Notes: generated by a model not told the origin, from the letters alone. DNA of 31,196 bases from an uncultured Clostridia bacterium (GCA_910578235.1 CAJTPP010000006.1:1-31196); one strand, 5' to 3'. Positions 14,885-24,431 are shown, numbered from the stretch's first letter. Program-made: numbers and translations.

Positions 14885-14915
14885 ACAATTTTTTATCTTT
14901 TTTAGTAAAATTCAC

Positions 14916-14944
14916 TTGCTAATTATATGAATATATAGTAAAAT
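14916..14944 (+). promoter_or_regulatory. Promoter of the glycosyltransferase-fumarase operon
   Basis: TTGCTA (14916-14921) and TAAAAT (14939-14944) are separated by 17 bases, 39 bases upstream of the glycosyltransferase start and divergent from the hpf promoter. Confidence 0.55.
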
Positions 14945-14983
14945 ATTGATTTAGAATAACAATTATTTTGAGGTGAATGTTTA

Positions 14984-17900
14984 ATGTTCGGAATTATATT
15001 TATAATTACCGCGGTACTTATAGCCGCATACGCGCTTTGGAGCTACACACTTGTTCCGGCGCTCGGCAAAAGCAAAAAATCATACAGCAACTGCACATAT
15101 TTTATAATATCTGCCGCTGCTGCCTTTATACTCCGTATTATACTCGCGGGTGTTTATAAAGGACATGCCACGGATATGAGCTGCTTTATCGGCTGGTCAA
15201 ACATGATTTTCCAAAATGGTATCAGCAGTTTCTATACAAGCGATGCTTTTCATGATTATCCGCCCGGATATATGTATATTCTTTATATTATAGGCGCAAT
15301 CACAAAGCTTTTCAAAATTCAGGACGGAGCGGTACTGTACGCGGTCATAAAACTTCCCGCAATCATATGTGATATACTTGCCGGCCTGATTATTTTTACA
15401 GCATCGCGCAAGAAATTCTCCGACGGAGTTTGCGCAATTCTCGCTTCGCTTTACCTTTTCAATCCCGCGGCTATTGTAAACAGTGCTTTATGGGGACAGG
15501 TTGATGCAGTATATACTGTTTTTATATTGCTTATGATATATCTTATTACAGAAAAAAAGCTTATCGCCTCATATTTCGTATATGCTACCGCTTTGCTTAT
15601 AAAGCCTCAGGCGTTCATCTTTGCGCCGATTATTATAGGAGCATTTATCGAGCATGTATTTCTTGACAATTTCAGCGGCAAAAAGCTCCTTAAGCATCTC
15701 GGCACAGGATTTGGCGCAATCGCGCTTTTGTTCGCTCTGACGCTGCCTTTCGGATTTGCCAATGTCCTTGAGCAATACAGAATTACTATCATGGAGCAAT
15801 ACCCTTACCTTACGGTAAACGCTATGAACCTATGGGGCGCGCTCGGCAAAAACTGGAACGGATTAAATACATTTACTACTGTTCTCGGATATATCTTCAT
15901 CGCCGCTATAACAGCTTACGCGCTGTATCTGTTCCTTAAAAGCAAAAACAAAGCCAAATATTATTTTACCGGAGCCGTGCTCGCGTTCTTCACGTACATG
16001 CTTTCAACAAAAATGCACGACAGATACGCTTTCCCTGTAATGGTACTGACGCTTATGGCTTTTGTAACGTCCGCAAGCAAAAAAAATTACCTGACGTATG
16101 TTCTTGTTACACTGTCACAGTTCTTCAACACCGCATGGGTTTTGTTTATATATGAACAGGACATAAATAAATATTTCAAATCTCCTGTAATAATTATCGC
16201 GTCAGTTATAAATCTGGCAATCCTTGCTTTTATTGTATATACCGGACAAAAAGACTATATTGCCGGCAATCCCGTGACAATTGATACTGTTACCGAAGAA
16301 CAGCCGCTCAAACACTCAGCTTCTAAATTAAGAAAATTAAAAACTGCTGAAAAAACTGCCGCGGCACATACTGTGACAAGCAAAATAGAAACAAGCTCCA
16401 TTCTTCCCACACTCGCAAAGATTGATATTATAGCCATGATTATCATAACGGCCGTATATTCATGCGTAGCGCTGTACGATCTCGGAGACACGCACGCGCC
16501 CGAGACGGAATACATGGTATCGGAAGGAGCTGTGACTCTTGATCTTGGCTCAGAACAGAATATAAGTAAGTATAAATTTTTCCTCGGTTCATATGAACTT
16601 AACGATAACAGAAATCTAAAAATAAAATTCACCGATGCTGACAATAACAACGTAGCGGAAGAGGTTCTGACAAGCGGTTCGGTCTTTCACTGGGAAATAA
16701 AAGATATTACCGCAAACGCGCGCTATATAACGATTTCTACTAACTCATCCGATCCGCTTTCCGTCAAGGAATTTGCGCTTGCAGACGCAAACGGCCAGCT
16801 CATAAAACCCATATCCGCAAGCAATACAGACGGAAACGCCCTGTTTGACGAGCAGAACGAAGTCCCGGAGCGCTCAAACTTCAGAAACGGTACGTATTTT
16901 GATGAAATATATCATGCCCGTACAGGCTATGAGTTTGTGCACAGTCTGTCTGTATATGAGTGGACGCATCCGCCGCTCGGAAAAATATTTATCGCGATAG
17001 GCATTATGCTGTTTGGTATGTGTCCGTTCGGCTGGAGAATTGCCGGAACAATATTCGGTATTATAATGATCCCGATTATTTATATATTCGCAAAAAAACT
17101 CTTGAAAAAGTCATGGCTGACAATCGTGACATGTCTGCTGTTCACCTTTGATTTTATGCATTTCGCTCAGACAAGAATTGCCACCATCGACGTATACGTA
17201 ACTTTCTTCATCATGCTTATGTACTACTTTATGTATAAGTACTATTCCACGAGCTTTTATGACAGTTCATTCAAAAAAGGGCTGATAAGTCTCGCGCTCT
17301 GCGGAATATGCATGGGACTCGGTATAGCCAGCAAATGGACAGGCATCTATGCGGGAATAGGCCTTGCCGTTCTGTTCTTTATCACCGTATTCAAAAGAGT
17401 CCGCGAATACGAATACGCTCAGAAAAATCCAAAAGGATCTACTGACGGTATAAGCCATAATATTATTATAGAAAACTTCGGGCCTTATATGAAAAAAACA
17501 ATACTATGGTGTGTTATTTTCTTCGTTGCCGTACCGGCAGTCATATACTGTCTCTCATATATTCCATATCTGAAAGCGCCCGACGCAAACGGATTTCAGA
17601 CTATAATCGAAAATCAGAATTCGATGTATGCGTACCATGCGAAAACCGTGCTCGGCTCCGAGCATCCGTTTTCATCACGCTGGTATGAATGGATTATAAT
17701 GAAGCGTCCTATATGGTACTATTCGGGAACTGTTTCAGACAATGTAAAGGAAGGTATCAGCTCGTTCGGCAATCCGCTTGTATGGTGGCTTGGCGTCCCC
17801 GCTTTCTTCTATATGCTCTACCGCGTTTTCAAGAAAAGGGATAAAAATTCACTGTTCCTTGTTATAGCATATCTGGCGCAGCTTGTATCATGGATCCCGA

Positions 17901-18151
17901 TAACACGACTAACCTTCATATACCACTACTTCCCGTGCGTGCCGTTTATTGTGCTTATGCTCGGATATTCTCTGCTGTGCATTTACAATGAGGCTAAGAA
18001 CAAAAAAGCCGTTATGTATGGAATATTCGGCTATACGGCTCTCGTGGTTATACTGTTTGTAATGTTTTACCCTGTTCTTTCCGGACATCCGTGTAATGTC
18101 GATTATGCAAAGCATTTTCTAAAGTGGTTCAATTCGTGGGTATTGCTGTAA
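14984..18151 (+). CDS. Two-module GT-C membrane glycosyltransferase with C-terminal PMT (GT39) domain
   Basis: A 1055-residue membrane protein that should transfer a sugar from a polyprenyl-phosphate donor on the outer face of the membrane. The N-terminal half (about 1-430) is multi-spanning. It has DMSCFIGW with Asp64 in the first loop and then HDYPPGYMY, as in mannosyltransferase-like GT-C enzymes. A charged linker (about 440-475) and one membrane segment (about 483-500) lead to a region of about 110 residues rich in short strands (about 505-615), possibly a beta-sandwich. The C-terminal half has YFDEIYHART (near 640) and YEWTHPPLGK, followed by RIATIDVYVTFF, the hallmarks of protein O-mannosyltransferases. 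The substrate is unknown. GAGGTGA sets the start. A fumarase alpha gene follows 10 bases later. Confidence 0.85.
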   Translation: MFGIIFIITAVLIAAYALWSYTLVPALGKSKKSYSNCTYFIISAAAAFILRIILAGVYKGHATDMSCFIGWSNMIFQNGISSFYTSDAFHDYPPGYMYILYIIGAITKLFKIQDGAVLYAVIKLPAIICDILAGLIIFTASRKKFSDGVCAILASLYLFNPAAIVNSALWGQVDAVYTVFILLMIYLITEKKLIASYFVYATALLIKPQAFIFAPIIIGAFIEHVFLDNFSGKKLLKHLGTGFGAIALLFALTLPFGFANVLEQYRITIMEQYPYLTVNAMNLWGALGKNWNGLNTFTTVLGYIFIAAITAYALYLFLKSKNKAKYYFTGAVLAFFTYMLSTKMHDRYAFPVMVLTLMAFVTSASKKNYLTYVLVTLSQFFNTAWVLFIYEQDINKYFKSPVIIIASVINLAILAFIVYTGQKDYIAGNPVTIDTVTEEQPLKHSASKLRKLKTAEKTAAAHTVTSKIETSSILPTLAKIDIIAMIIITAVYSCVALYDLGDTHAPETEYMVSEGAVTLDLGSEQNISKYKFFLGSYELNDNRNLKIKFTDADNNNVAEEVLTSGSVFHWEIKDITANARYITISTNSSDPLSVKEFALADANGQLIKPISASNTDGNALFDEQNEVPERSNFRNGTYFDEIYHARTGYEFVHSLSVYEWTHPPLGKIFIAIGIMLFGMCPFGWRIAGTIFGIIMIPIIYIFAKKLLKKSWLTIVTCLLFTFDFMHFAQTRIATIDVYVTFFIMLMYYFMYKYYSTSFYDSSFKKGLISLALCGICMGLGIASKWTGIYAGIGLAVLFFITVFKRVREYEYAQKNPKGSTDGISHNIIIENFGPYMKKTILWCVIFFVAVPAVIYCLSYIPYLKAPDANGFQTIIENQNSMYAYHAKTVLGSEHPFSSRWYEWIIMKRPIWYYSGTVSDNVKEGISSFGNPLVWWLGVPAFFYMLYRVFKKRDKNSLFLVIAYLAQLVSWIPITRLTFIYHYFPCVPFIVLMLGYSLLCIYNEAKNKKAVMYGIFGYTALVVILFVMFYPVLSGHPCNVDYAKHFLKWFNSWVLL

Positions 18152-18161
18152 AGGAGAACAA

Positions 18162-19004
18162 ATGCGTATTATAAATTCAAATGAAATAACTGAAACTGTA
18201 AAAAACATGTGTATAAAAGCCAACTGTCATATAAACAGCGACATAAAACAGGCGCTTAAACGCAGCGCCGAAACGGAAAAATCGGATATATCAAAGGGTA
18301 TTCTTAAAAATCTTCTTAAAAACGCTGACATTGCAGACCGTAAAGAGGTACCTATCTGTCAGGATACAGGCATGGCGGTATTCTTTATCGAAATCGGAAA
18401 AGAGGTATTTGTTGAAGGCCGTTCGATTACAGACGCTGTAAACAAAGGTGTGGCAGAGGGATATACAGAAGGCTATCTGAGAAAATCAGTCGTTGCCGAT
18501 CCTATTAAGAGGGTTAATACCGGCGACAACACGCCCGCTGTCATTCACTACGATTTTACTGAAGGCGATAAAATCAAAATTACATTTGCGCCGAAAGGCT
18601 TCGGCAGCGAAAACAAAAGCGCTCTTAAAATGCTTAATCCATCGGACGGAATTGACGGCGTCATTGATTTTGTTATCGACACTGTACGCAAGGCGGGCGC
18701 AAACCCCTGTCCGCCCATGGTCATCGGCGTCGGCATAGGCGGCACAATGGACAAAGCGGCTCAGATCTCAAAAAAAGCTCTGACGCGCGATATAACATGT
18801 CCAAATTCAAATCCGTTCTATGCCAACCTCGAAAAAACACTGCTGGAAAAGATAAACAAGCTGGGAATAGGCCCTCAGGGTATGGGCGGCACAACGACCG
18901 CTCTTGCCGTCAATGTAGAGACCTATCCGACTCATATTGCGGGATTGCCTGTGGCTGTAAATGTGAATTGTCATGCTACACGTCACGCAGTAGAAATAAT
19001 TTAA
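18162..19004 (+). CDS. fumA: Class I fumarate hydratase, alpha subunit
   Basis: The [4Fe-4S]-bearing subunit of the heterodimeric class I hydratase that interconverts fumarate and malate; the close relative TtdA acts on tartrate. The 280-residue length is normal. Three cysteines at the cluster-ligand positions are present: PICQDTG (Cys66), NPCPPM (Cys183) and NVNCHATRH (Cys270). The active-site region GVGIGGTMDKA is also intact. A beta subunit gene, normally immediately downstream, is absent. Two terminator-like hairpins follow instead, and no beta gene lies elsewhere in the window. AAGGAGAA before the ATG sets the start. It is 10 bases after the glycosyltransferase and probably in its operon, an unexpected pairing. 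Fumarate rather than tartrate is the better guess but is not proven. Confidence 0.9.
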   Translation: MRIINSNEITETVKNMCIKANCHINSDIKQALKRSAETEKSDISKGILKNLLKNADIADRKEVPICQDTGMAVFFIEIGKEVFVEGRSITDAVNKGVAEGYTEGYLRKSVVADPIKRVNTGDNTPAVIHYDFTEGDKIKITFAPKGFGSENKSALKMLNPSDGIDGVIDFVIDTVRKAGANPCPPMVIGVGIGGTMDKAAQISKKALTRDITCPNSNPFYANLEKTLLEKINKLGIGPQGMGGTTTALAVNVETYPTHIAGLPVAVNVNCHATRHAVEII

Positions 19005-19016
19005 TAAATCTTCCCC

Positions 19017-19057
19017 AAAAATTTCTGACACCGCTATAAAAAGTGTCAAAAATTTTT
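19017..19057 (+). repeat. Long hairpin after the fumarase gene
   Basis: Arms of 15 bases, AAAAATTTCTGACAC (19017-19031) and GTGTCAAAAATTTTT (19043-19057), are complementary except at one position, with an 11-base loop. It lies 12 bases after the fumarase stop and directly before a second, stronger terminator, so the two may act in tandem. Confidence 0.6.
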
Positions 19058-19061
19058 ATAT

Positions 19062-19096
19062 AAAAATGCCTGTTTCATCTTTGAAACAGGCATTTT
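19062..19096. terminator. Two-way terminator between the fumarase gene and mutS2
   Basis: ATGCCTGTTTC and GAAACAGGCAT form a perfect 11-bp stem with a 6-base loop, with As on the left and Ts on the right. It can stop transcripts arriving from either convergent operon. Confidence 0.85.
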
Positions 19097-19110
19097 TCAT
19101 ACACTATATT

Positions 19111-21504
19111 TTATTTTAATTCAACTATAGTAACGCCGTCCTCACCCTCTCCGTACTTGCCGCTGCGGCAGCCCGTGACATAACGGTGCTTTTTCAGATA
19201 TCCCTGTATACCCTTACGTAATATACCCGTTCCTTTACCGTGAATAATGCTTACAGGCGATATTCCCGCAAGATAACAGTCGTCAATAAACTTTTCAACA
19301 TTCATCCACGCTTCCTCAAGGTTTTGTCCTCTTACGTCAATCTCTGTAGACACATTTTTTGATTTAGAGTCAAACGCTCTTGTACTTCTCGCATATTTGT
19401 CAGCCAGTTCCTTCGATTTCTTTTCTTCAACCCTGCGCAGATTGGTTATATGCACATCCATTTTGATAATACCCGCCTGAACGCGTACATTTCCGTTTTT
19501 ATCAGGCGCTTTCAGCACAGTGGCTTCCTGATTAATATCGGCTATTTTTACAGCCGCTCCGGGCTTAAGATTTTTAGGCGGATCAACATATGTCTTTTTA
19601 GGCTTTGCCGCGCGAGCCATAGCCTTGTCTATCGTATCCTCTTTTTTACTTAACTTTTCACGCATCGCCGCCGTCTTTTTGTCAAAATTACCGCTTGTTA
19701 TTCCCTGCTGACGCATTTTTTCAAGATCACGGATTATACCGTTTGCCTCCTCCTTAGCGTCCATAACAAGAATTTTAGCCTCACGTCTTGCTTCTTCAAG
19801 TATACGCGATTTATTCTCCTTTAACTTTATCCGCTCATTTTCAAGCTGACGCCTCAAATCCTTTAATTCATTTTTCATATGCGACGCGGCGTCAGCTTCT
19901 TTTCTCGCTCTCGCCCGGTTTTGTTCAAGATCTGTTATAACATCCTCGAATTTTATATCCTCATCCGATAAAATATCATTTGCGCGTTCTATTACGCGCT
20001 CGTCCAGTCCCAGTCGTCTCGAAATAGCAAAAGCGTTGGATTTTCCCGGCACACCGATCAGAAGCTTGTATGTCGGCTGTAATGTAGCCACGTCAAATTC
20101 ACACGAGGCATTTTCCACACCGTCCGTGGACAGCGCAAACAGCTTCAATTCACTGTAATGAGTTGTCGCGACTGTTGTCACCTTTCTTGCTCGCAGAAAT
20201 TCCAATATTGATATCGCAAGCGCGGCGCCCTCTGTAGGATCTGTGCCCGCTCCAAGCTCATCAAACAACGCCAGAGAGTTATAATCAATGCTTTCAAGTA
20301 TCTTCACTATATTTACCATATGTGACGAGAATGTGGAAAGACTTTGCTCTATTGACTGTTCATCACCGATATCCGCAAAAATCTGATTAAATACAGCCGC
20401 CTCACTGTTATCCTGCGCCGGAATATGCAGCCCTGACGCGGCCATTATCGAAAACAGGCCTATTGTTTTCAGCGTAACTGTTTTACCCCCGGTATTCGGG
20501 CCTGTAACAACGAGCGTGTCATAATTCCCTCCAAGCATAATATCATTTGCCACGACTTTATCTTTGTCAATAAGCGGATGGCGCGCCTTTTTATAATGTA
20601 TTTTTCCACTGTTATTCAGCACAGGCTCGTTAGCGTCCATATCCAGCGACAGTCTGCCTTTGCAAAATATAAAATCAAGATTTGTCACATGCTTATAATC
20701 CACAAAAACTGTATGACTGTTCTCCGCCACAAGCGCGGAAAGCTCTGCCAGAATGCGCTCTATCTCCTGCTGCTCCTTATTACGCAGATCGCGGATTTCA
20801 TTATTGCTGTTCACAACGCTCATCGGCTCTATAAAAAGCGTCGCCCCGCTCGCGGATGTGTCATGCACAATACCGTTAACCTCACCCCGGTACTCGCTTT
20901 TTACAGGTATAACATATCTGTCAGACCGCATTGTTACTATAGGATCCTGTAAAAATTTCTTATAATGATTTGAACGCACCATAAAATCAAGATTTTCCTT
21001 GATTTTGCCGTTCAGATTTCTTATTTTTCTTCTTATTGTGTTGAGTTCTGGCGAAGCGTCATCCGCGATTTCATTCTCTGAAACTATACATGAGTTTATT
21101 TTATCCTCAAGCTGTTTTGCCGTTATTATACTGTCCTCAATATCGTGCAGTACACCGCATTCCTCCGCCGACTCACCAATATACGATTTCATTCGTCTGG
21201 CGATATAAAGCAGCCTCGATACCTCCATCAGCTCGCCCGTATGCAATATTCCGTCACGTTCAGTGCGTTTTACCGCTCCCAATACATTCTGTACAGATAA
21301 ATTTACAGGCGGCGAACCAAGCTTCAGAAGCGTTGACATAGCTTCCGTTGTTTCCTTCTGGGCGGCTTTTGCCTCGTCAATATCCGTATACGGAACAATA
21401 TCCAATATACGCCGCTTTACGTCGGCACTGTCCGTATATGACGCAAGCCGCTCCAGTATCTTATCAAATTCAAGCGTTTTTAACGCCTTGTTATTTTTAT
21501 TCAT
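19111..21504 (-). CDS. mutS2: MutS2 family ATPase/endonuclease
   Basis: MutS2 proteins act on recombination intermediates and, in Bacillus, on collided ribosomes; they do not do classical mismatch repair. The 797-residue protein lacks the mismatch-binding MutS domain I. It has a core with Walker A VTGPNTGGKT (about 330-340), Walker B LALFDELGAGTDPTEG and a long coiled coil (about 505-620). A C-terminal Smr nuclease domain carries SIIHGKGTGILRKG (from about 720). The C-terminus DVRGQ also fits the Smr family. AGGAGA before the ATG at 21504 decides the start over the longer frame to 21525. The DUF1961 gene ends 10 bases upstream, so the two are one transcript. Confidence 0.94.
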   Translation of the reverse strand: MNKNNKALKTLEFDKILERLASYTDSADVKRRILDIVPYTDIDEAKAAQKETTEAMSTLLKLGSPPVNLSVQNVLGAVKRTERDGILHTGELMEVSRLLYIARRMKSYIGESAEECGVLHDIEDSIITAKQLEDKINSCIVSENEIADDASPELNTIRRKIRNLNGKIKENLDFMVRSNHYKKFLQDPIVTMRSDRYVIPVKSEYRGEVNGIVHDTSASGATLFIEPMSVVNSNNEIRDLRNKEQQEIERILAELSALVAENSHTVFVDYKHVTNLDFIFCKGRLSLDMDANEPVLNNSGKIHYKKARHPLIDKDKVVANDIMLGGNYDTLVVTGPNTGGKTVTLKTIGLFSIMAASGLHIPAQDNSEAAVFNQIFADIGDEQSIEQSLSTFSSHMVNIVKILESIDYNSLALFDELGAGTDPTEGAALAISILEFLRARKVTTVATTHYSELKLFALSTDGVENASCEFDVATLQPTYKLLIGVPGKSNAFAISRRLGLDERVIERANDILSDEDIKFEDVITDLEQNRARARKEADAASHMKNELKDLRRQLENERIKLKENKSRILEEARREAKILVMDAKEEANGIIRDLEKMRQQGITSGNFDKKTAAMREKLSKKEDTIDKAMARAAKPKKTYVDPPKNLKPGAAVKIADINQEATVLKAPDKNGNVRVQAGIIKMDVHITNLRRVEEKKSKELADKYARSTRAFDSKSKNVSTEIDVRGQNLEEAWMNVEKFIDDCYLAGISPVSIIHGKGTGILRKGIQGYLKKHRYVTGCRSGKYGEGEDGVTIVELK

Positions 21505-21514
21505 TCTATTTCTC

Positions 21515-22177
21515 CTAAACCGCATATACTTTCAAATCAGAGTACTCTCCCACCATAGGAGCCATCTGACGAAAACCTATCTTTCCTCCGCCAAGAACAC
21601 TCCCGTATTCCTTTCCGTCGTCCTGCCATGAAAATACTGTTAGATCATTTATTATAAAATCAATTTTTCCGTTCTTTTTTACAAGCTGTATATGATAGCT
21701 GTCAAAAGCGTCAGCACAACCGGGAATTGGATCTGCCCCCTGAACCACAAGATGAAAGCCTCTGCTTTTTCTCAGATTGCATGTATGAAAGCCCCTTTCC
21801 TCATCCCACTTACGGCGGAAATATGACACATGATACGCGTTAATATCGCCTGAATGATACAAATTATATTGTCCGTCTCTTTTCGCAAGCGACGAGTCAA
21901 ACAAATCCTCACCCTTGCATCCTTTGGCGCTGAAAAATAATATTGCCAATCCCGGTTCCTCTATCGGCTTAAAATTCCATTCAATAAGCACATCAGACGG
22001 AAAATTCTTATCACACCAGTATACAAAATTCGATTTTTGTCCCAAGTCCGCGCTGAGCGCATTCCTCATACGCATTTTTCCGTTTTCAAAATATATTTCC
22101 GCGCTGCCTTCAAGCACAAAATCCCTTACGTCCTCCGCACACGATAGCTTATTTTCATAAATCAATTCTTTTCTCAT
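21515..22177 (-). CDS. DUF1961 (YesU-like) family protein
   Basis: A 220-residue protein of the YesU/DUF1961 family. Its N-terminus (ELIYENKLSCAEDVRDFVLE) and the blocks NLYHSGDINAYHVSYFRR, RGFHTCNLRKSRGFHLV and GKIGFRQMAPMVGEYSDLKV correspond to B. subtilis YesU, as I remember it. The fold is a concanavalin-like beta-sandwich. In Bacillus, yesU lies in a rhamnogalacturonan-use cluster, and the catalytic role is unclear. Here there is no pectin gene nearby and the gene is upstream of mutS2, 10 bases apart. There is no signal peptide, so the protein is cytoplasmic. GGAGGAT sets the start. Confidence 0.85.
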   Translation of the reverse strand: MRKELIYENKLSCAEDVRDFVLEGSAEIYFENGKMRMRNALSADLGQKSNFVYWCDKNFPSDVLIEWNFKPIEEPGLAILFFSAKGCKGEDLFDSSLAKRDGQYNLYHSGDINAYHVSYFRRKWDEERGFHTCNLRKSRGFHLVVQGADPIPGCADAFDSYHIQLVKKNGKIDFIINDLTVFSWQDDGKEYGSVLGGGKIGFRQMAPMVGEYSDLKVYAV

Positions 22178-22213
22178 TAATTTTATCCTCCGAAAATTAT
22201 CATATCAGCTTTT

Positions 22214-22242
22214 ATTATATCAGTAAAATTAACTAAATACAA
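22214..22242 (-). promoter_or_regulatory. Promoter of the DUF1961-mutS2 operon
   Basis: On the minus strand TTGTAT (22242-22237) and TATAAT (22219-22214) are separated by 17 bases, about 37 bases upstream of the DUF1961 start. Confidence 0.65.
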
Positions 22243-22271
22243 CTGATTTAAGGTTAAATTTCAAAAAAGGA

Positions 22272-22300
22272 TTGAAAAAACATTGAATATAGTATAAAAT
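22272..22300 (+). promoter_or_regulatory. glmS promoter
   Basis: TTGAAA (22272-22277) and TAAAAT (22295-22300) are separated by 17 bases. The resulting leader of about 55 bases is too short for a glmS ribozyme, and no ribozyme core is present anywhere in the 185-base intergenic region. Confidence 0.55.
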
Positions 22301-22362
22301 ACTATTATATATTGAAAATGAACACAATAAAAATAACATGATAAATAAGGAGGATACTATAC

Positions 22363-24189
22363 ATGTGCGGTATTGTAGGATACATAGGCGAAAATCAGGC
22401 TGCCCCCATACTTCTTGACGGACTTTCTAAACTCGAATACAGAGGTTATGACAGCGCCGGTATCGCTGTTTTTAATGATTATAACTTAGAGGTTGCAAAA
22501 GCGAAAGGCAGACTTTCTGTCCTCGCCGAAAAAACAGACAACGGCTGCGGCGTAAGAGGATCTATGGGAATAGGTCACACCAGATGGGCCACTCACGGCG
22601 AGCCTTCAGATGTCAATTCACACCCGCATCTGTCAATGTCAGGAAGATTTGCTGTTGTTCATAACGGTATCATTGAAAATTATATTTCTCTGAAAAAAGA
22701 ACTTTCCGGCAAGGGATTTGAATTCATTTCCGAAACAGATACAGAGGTTATAGCTCACCTGTTTGAATACTACTACAACGGTGACATTATGGACGCTATG
22801 ATAAAGGTTATAAACCGTGTTGAAGGCTCCTATGCTCTCGGTGTACTGTGCTCGGAATACCCAGACCAGTTTATCGCCGTCAGAAAATCAAGTCCTATGA
22901 TAGTAGGTCTCGGTGACAATGAAAATTTTATAGCCTCTGACGTTACCGCTATCTTAAAATACACAAGAGATATTTATTACCTTGATGACAACGAGGTAGT
23001 TGTCCTGAAAAAAGACAGCGTTAAAGTATTCAACAAAGACAAAGAGGAAGTCATCAAAGAAAAGTTTACAGTTGACTGGGATGTCAGCGCCGCTGAAAAA
23101 GGCGGATATGAACACTTTATGATGAAAGAAATTGAAGAGCAGCCTAAAGCCCTTCGCGACACAATCAGTCCCCGAATAAAAGACGGAAAAATTGTTCTTG
23201 ATGATATTTCTCTCACAACAAAGGACATAAAAAATATAAATAAGATTTATATAGTCGCTTGCGGAAGCGCCTATCATACAGGAGTTGTCGGTAAATATGT
23301 TATCGAAAAAATGTGCCGTATTCCTGTAGAGGTACAGGTGGCTTCGGAATTCCGCTACTGCGATCCTATCATCAACAATAATGATCTTGTTATCGTAATC
23401 AGTCAGTCCGGAGAGACTGCGGACACTCTTGCCGCTCTTAAAGAGGCTAAAAATCATGGCGCGCGCATACTTTCAATAGTAAATGTGGTAGGAAGTGCAA
23501 TTGCAAATGCGTCAGATGATGTTATATACACATGGGCGGGTCCTGAAATTGCCGTAGCGACAACAAAAGCTTACAGCACACAGCTTGCGGTAATTTATCT
23601 TATAGCCGCTTACATGGCCGAAAAACTCGGTATGCTCACATCCGGTGAATACGCTAAATTTATCGAAGAAATCGAGTCTTTACCGGATAAAGTTGAGGAA
23701 ATACTAAAATCCAAAGAAGAAGTTCAGTATCTTGCATCCAAGTTTTTCAACTGTCATTCCATATTTTTTATAGGAAGAAATCTTGATTATGCCGTATCCA
23801 TGGAAGGCTCGCTAAAGTTAAAGGAAATTTCATATATCCACAGCGAGGCATATGCTGCCGGCGAGTTAAAACACGGCACTATATCACTTATTGAAGATGG
23901 TACTCTTGTTATTGCACTTGCGACAGGTCAGGAATTGTTTGATAAAACCGTATCGAATGTAAAGGAAGTAAAAGCACGAGGAGCGGTTGTTATGGGTATT
24001 ACAACAGAAAAACATGAAAACATGGAAGATGTTGCAGACTATATTGTAAAAATCCCCGCAACACATGAAATGCTTCTTCCGTCACTTACTGTCATACCAT
24101 TACAGTTGTTCGGCTACTATGTTGCATCTCTTAAAGGCTGCGATATTGATAAGCCGCGTAACCTTGCGAAATCTGTTACTGTAGAGTAA
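22363..24189 (+). CDS. glmS: Glutamine--fructose-6-phosphate aminotransferase (isomerizing)
   Basis: Makes glucosamine 6-phosphate from fructose 6-phosphate and glutamine, the first step to UDP-N-acetylglucosamine and peptidoglycan. The 608-residue protein has the class II amidotransferase domain with the catalytic Cys2 in MCGIVGYIGENQ. KLEYRGYDSAGIAV and HTRWATHGEPSDVNSHPH follow. Two SIS domains come next (about 285-425 and 455-600), with VIVISQSGETADTLAAL and SYIHSEAYAAGELKHG. The C-terminal PRNLAKSVTVE is the family's usual end. The start follows AAGGAGGAT. It stands alone with its own promoter and terminator. Confidence 0.97.
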   Translation: MCGIVGYIGENQAAPILLDGLSKLEYRGYDSAGIAVFNDYNLEVAKAKGRLSVLAEKTDNGCGVRGSMGIGHTRWATHGEPSDVNSHPHLSMSGRFAVVHNGIIENYISLKKELSGKGFEFISETDTEVIAHLFEYYYNGDIMDAMIKVINRVEGSYALGVLCSEYPDQFIAVRKSSPMIVGLGDNENFIASDVTAILKYTRDIYYLDDNEVVVLKKDSVKVFNKDKEEVIKEKFTVDWDVSAAEKGGYEHFMMKEIEEQPKALRDTISPRIKDGKIVLDDISLTTKDIKNINKIYIVACGSAYHTGVVGKYVIEKMCRIPVEVQVASEFRYCDPIINNNDLVIVISQSGETADTLAALKEAKNHGARILSIVNVVGSAIANASDDVIYTWAGPEIAVATTKAYSTQLAVIYLIAAYMAEKLGMLTSGEYAKFIEEIESLPDKVEEILKSKEEVQYLASKFFNCHSIFFIGRNLDYAVSMEGSLKLKEISYIHSEAYAAGELKHGTISLIEDGTLVIALATGQELFDKTVSNVKEVKARGAVVMGITTEKHENMEDVADYIVKIPATHEMLLPSLTVIPLQLFGYYVASLKGCDIDKPRNLAKSVTVE

Positions 24190-24192
24190 TTG

Positions 24193-24230
24193 TATAAAAG
24201 GATATATCTTTACAGATATATCCTTTTATA
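24193..24230. terminator. Terminator after glmS
   Basis: A perfect inverted repeat with 17-base arms (24193-24209 and 24214-24230) and a TTAC loop begins right after the glmS stop. The arms hold TATAAAAGG and CCTTTTATA at the outside. Bases 24241-24371 are AT-rich and hold nothing else that I recognise. Confidence 0.75.
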
Positions 24231-24371
24231 TAACAACTTCCATAATGTTATTACACTTTTTAACAATCATAAGTAATACAAAAATAATATTATATTAAGA
24301 ATAATTACATATTACATAATATATTACTGACAAACCGTAAATAAAATAAATTAAAAATTTTGAAAAAAGTA

Positions 24372-24400
24372 TTGACAATGGACATGCTTTTTGGTATAAT
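24372..24400 (+). promoter_or_regulatory. Promoter of the tRNA-Ser pair
   Basis: TTGACA (24372-24377) and TATAAT (24395-24400) match the consensus exactly with a 17-base spacer, about 30 bases before the first tRNA. Confidence 0.88.
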
Positions 24401-24431
24401 AGCATTTGTCAGTGAATTGACACAGATATTT

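Noticed and set aside
22178..22362. glmS ribozyme
   Set aside because: No core motif, and the predicted leader is too short.
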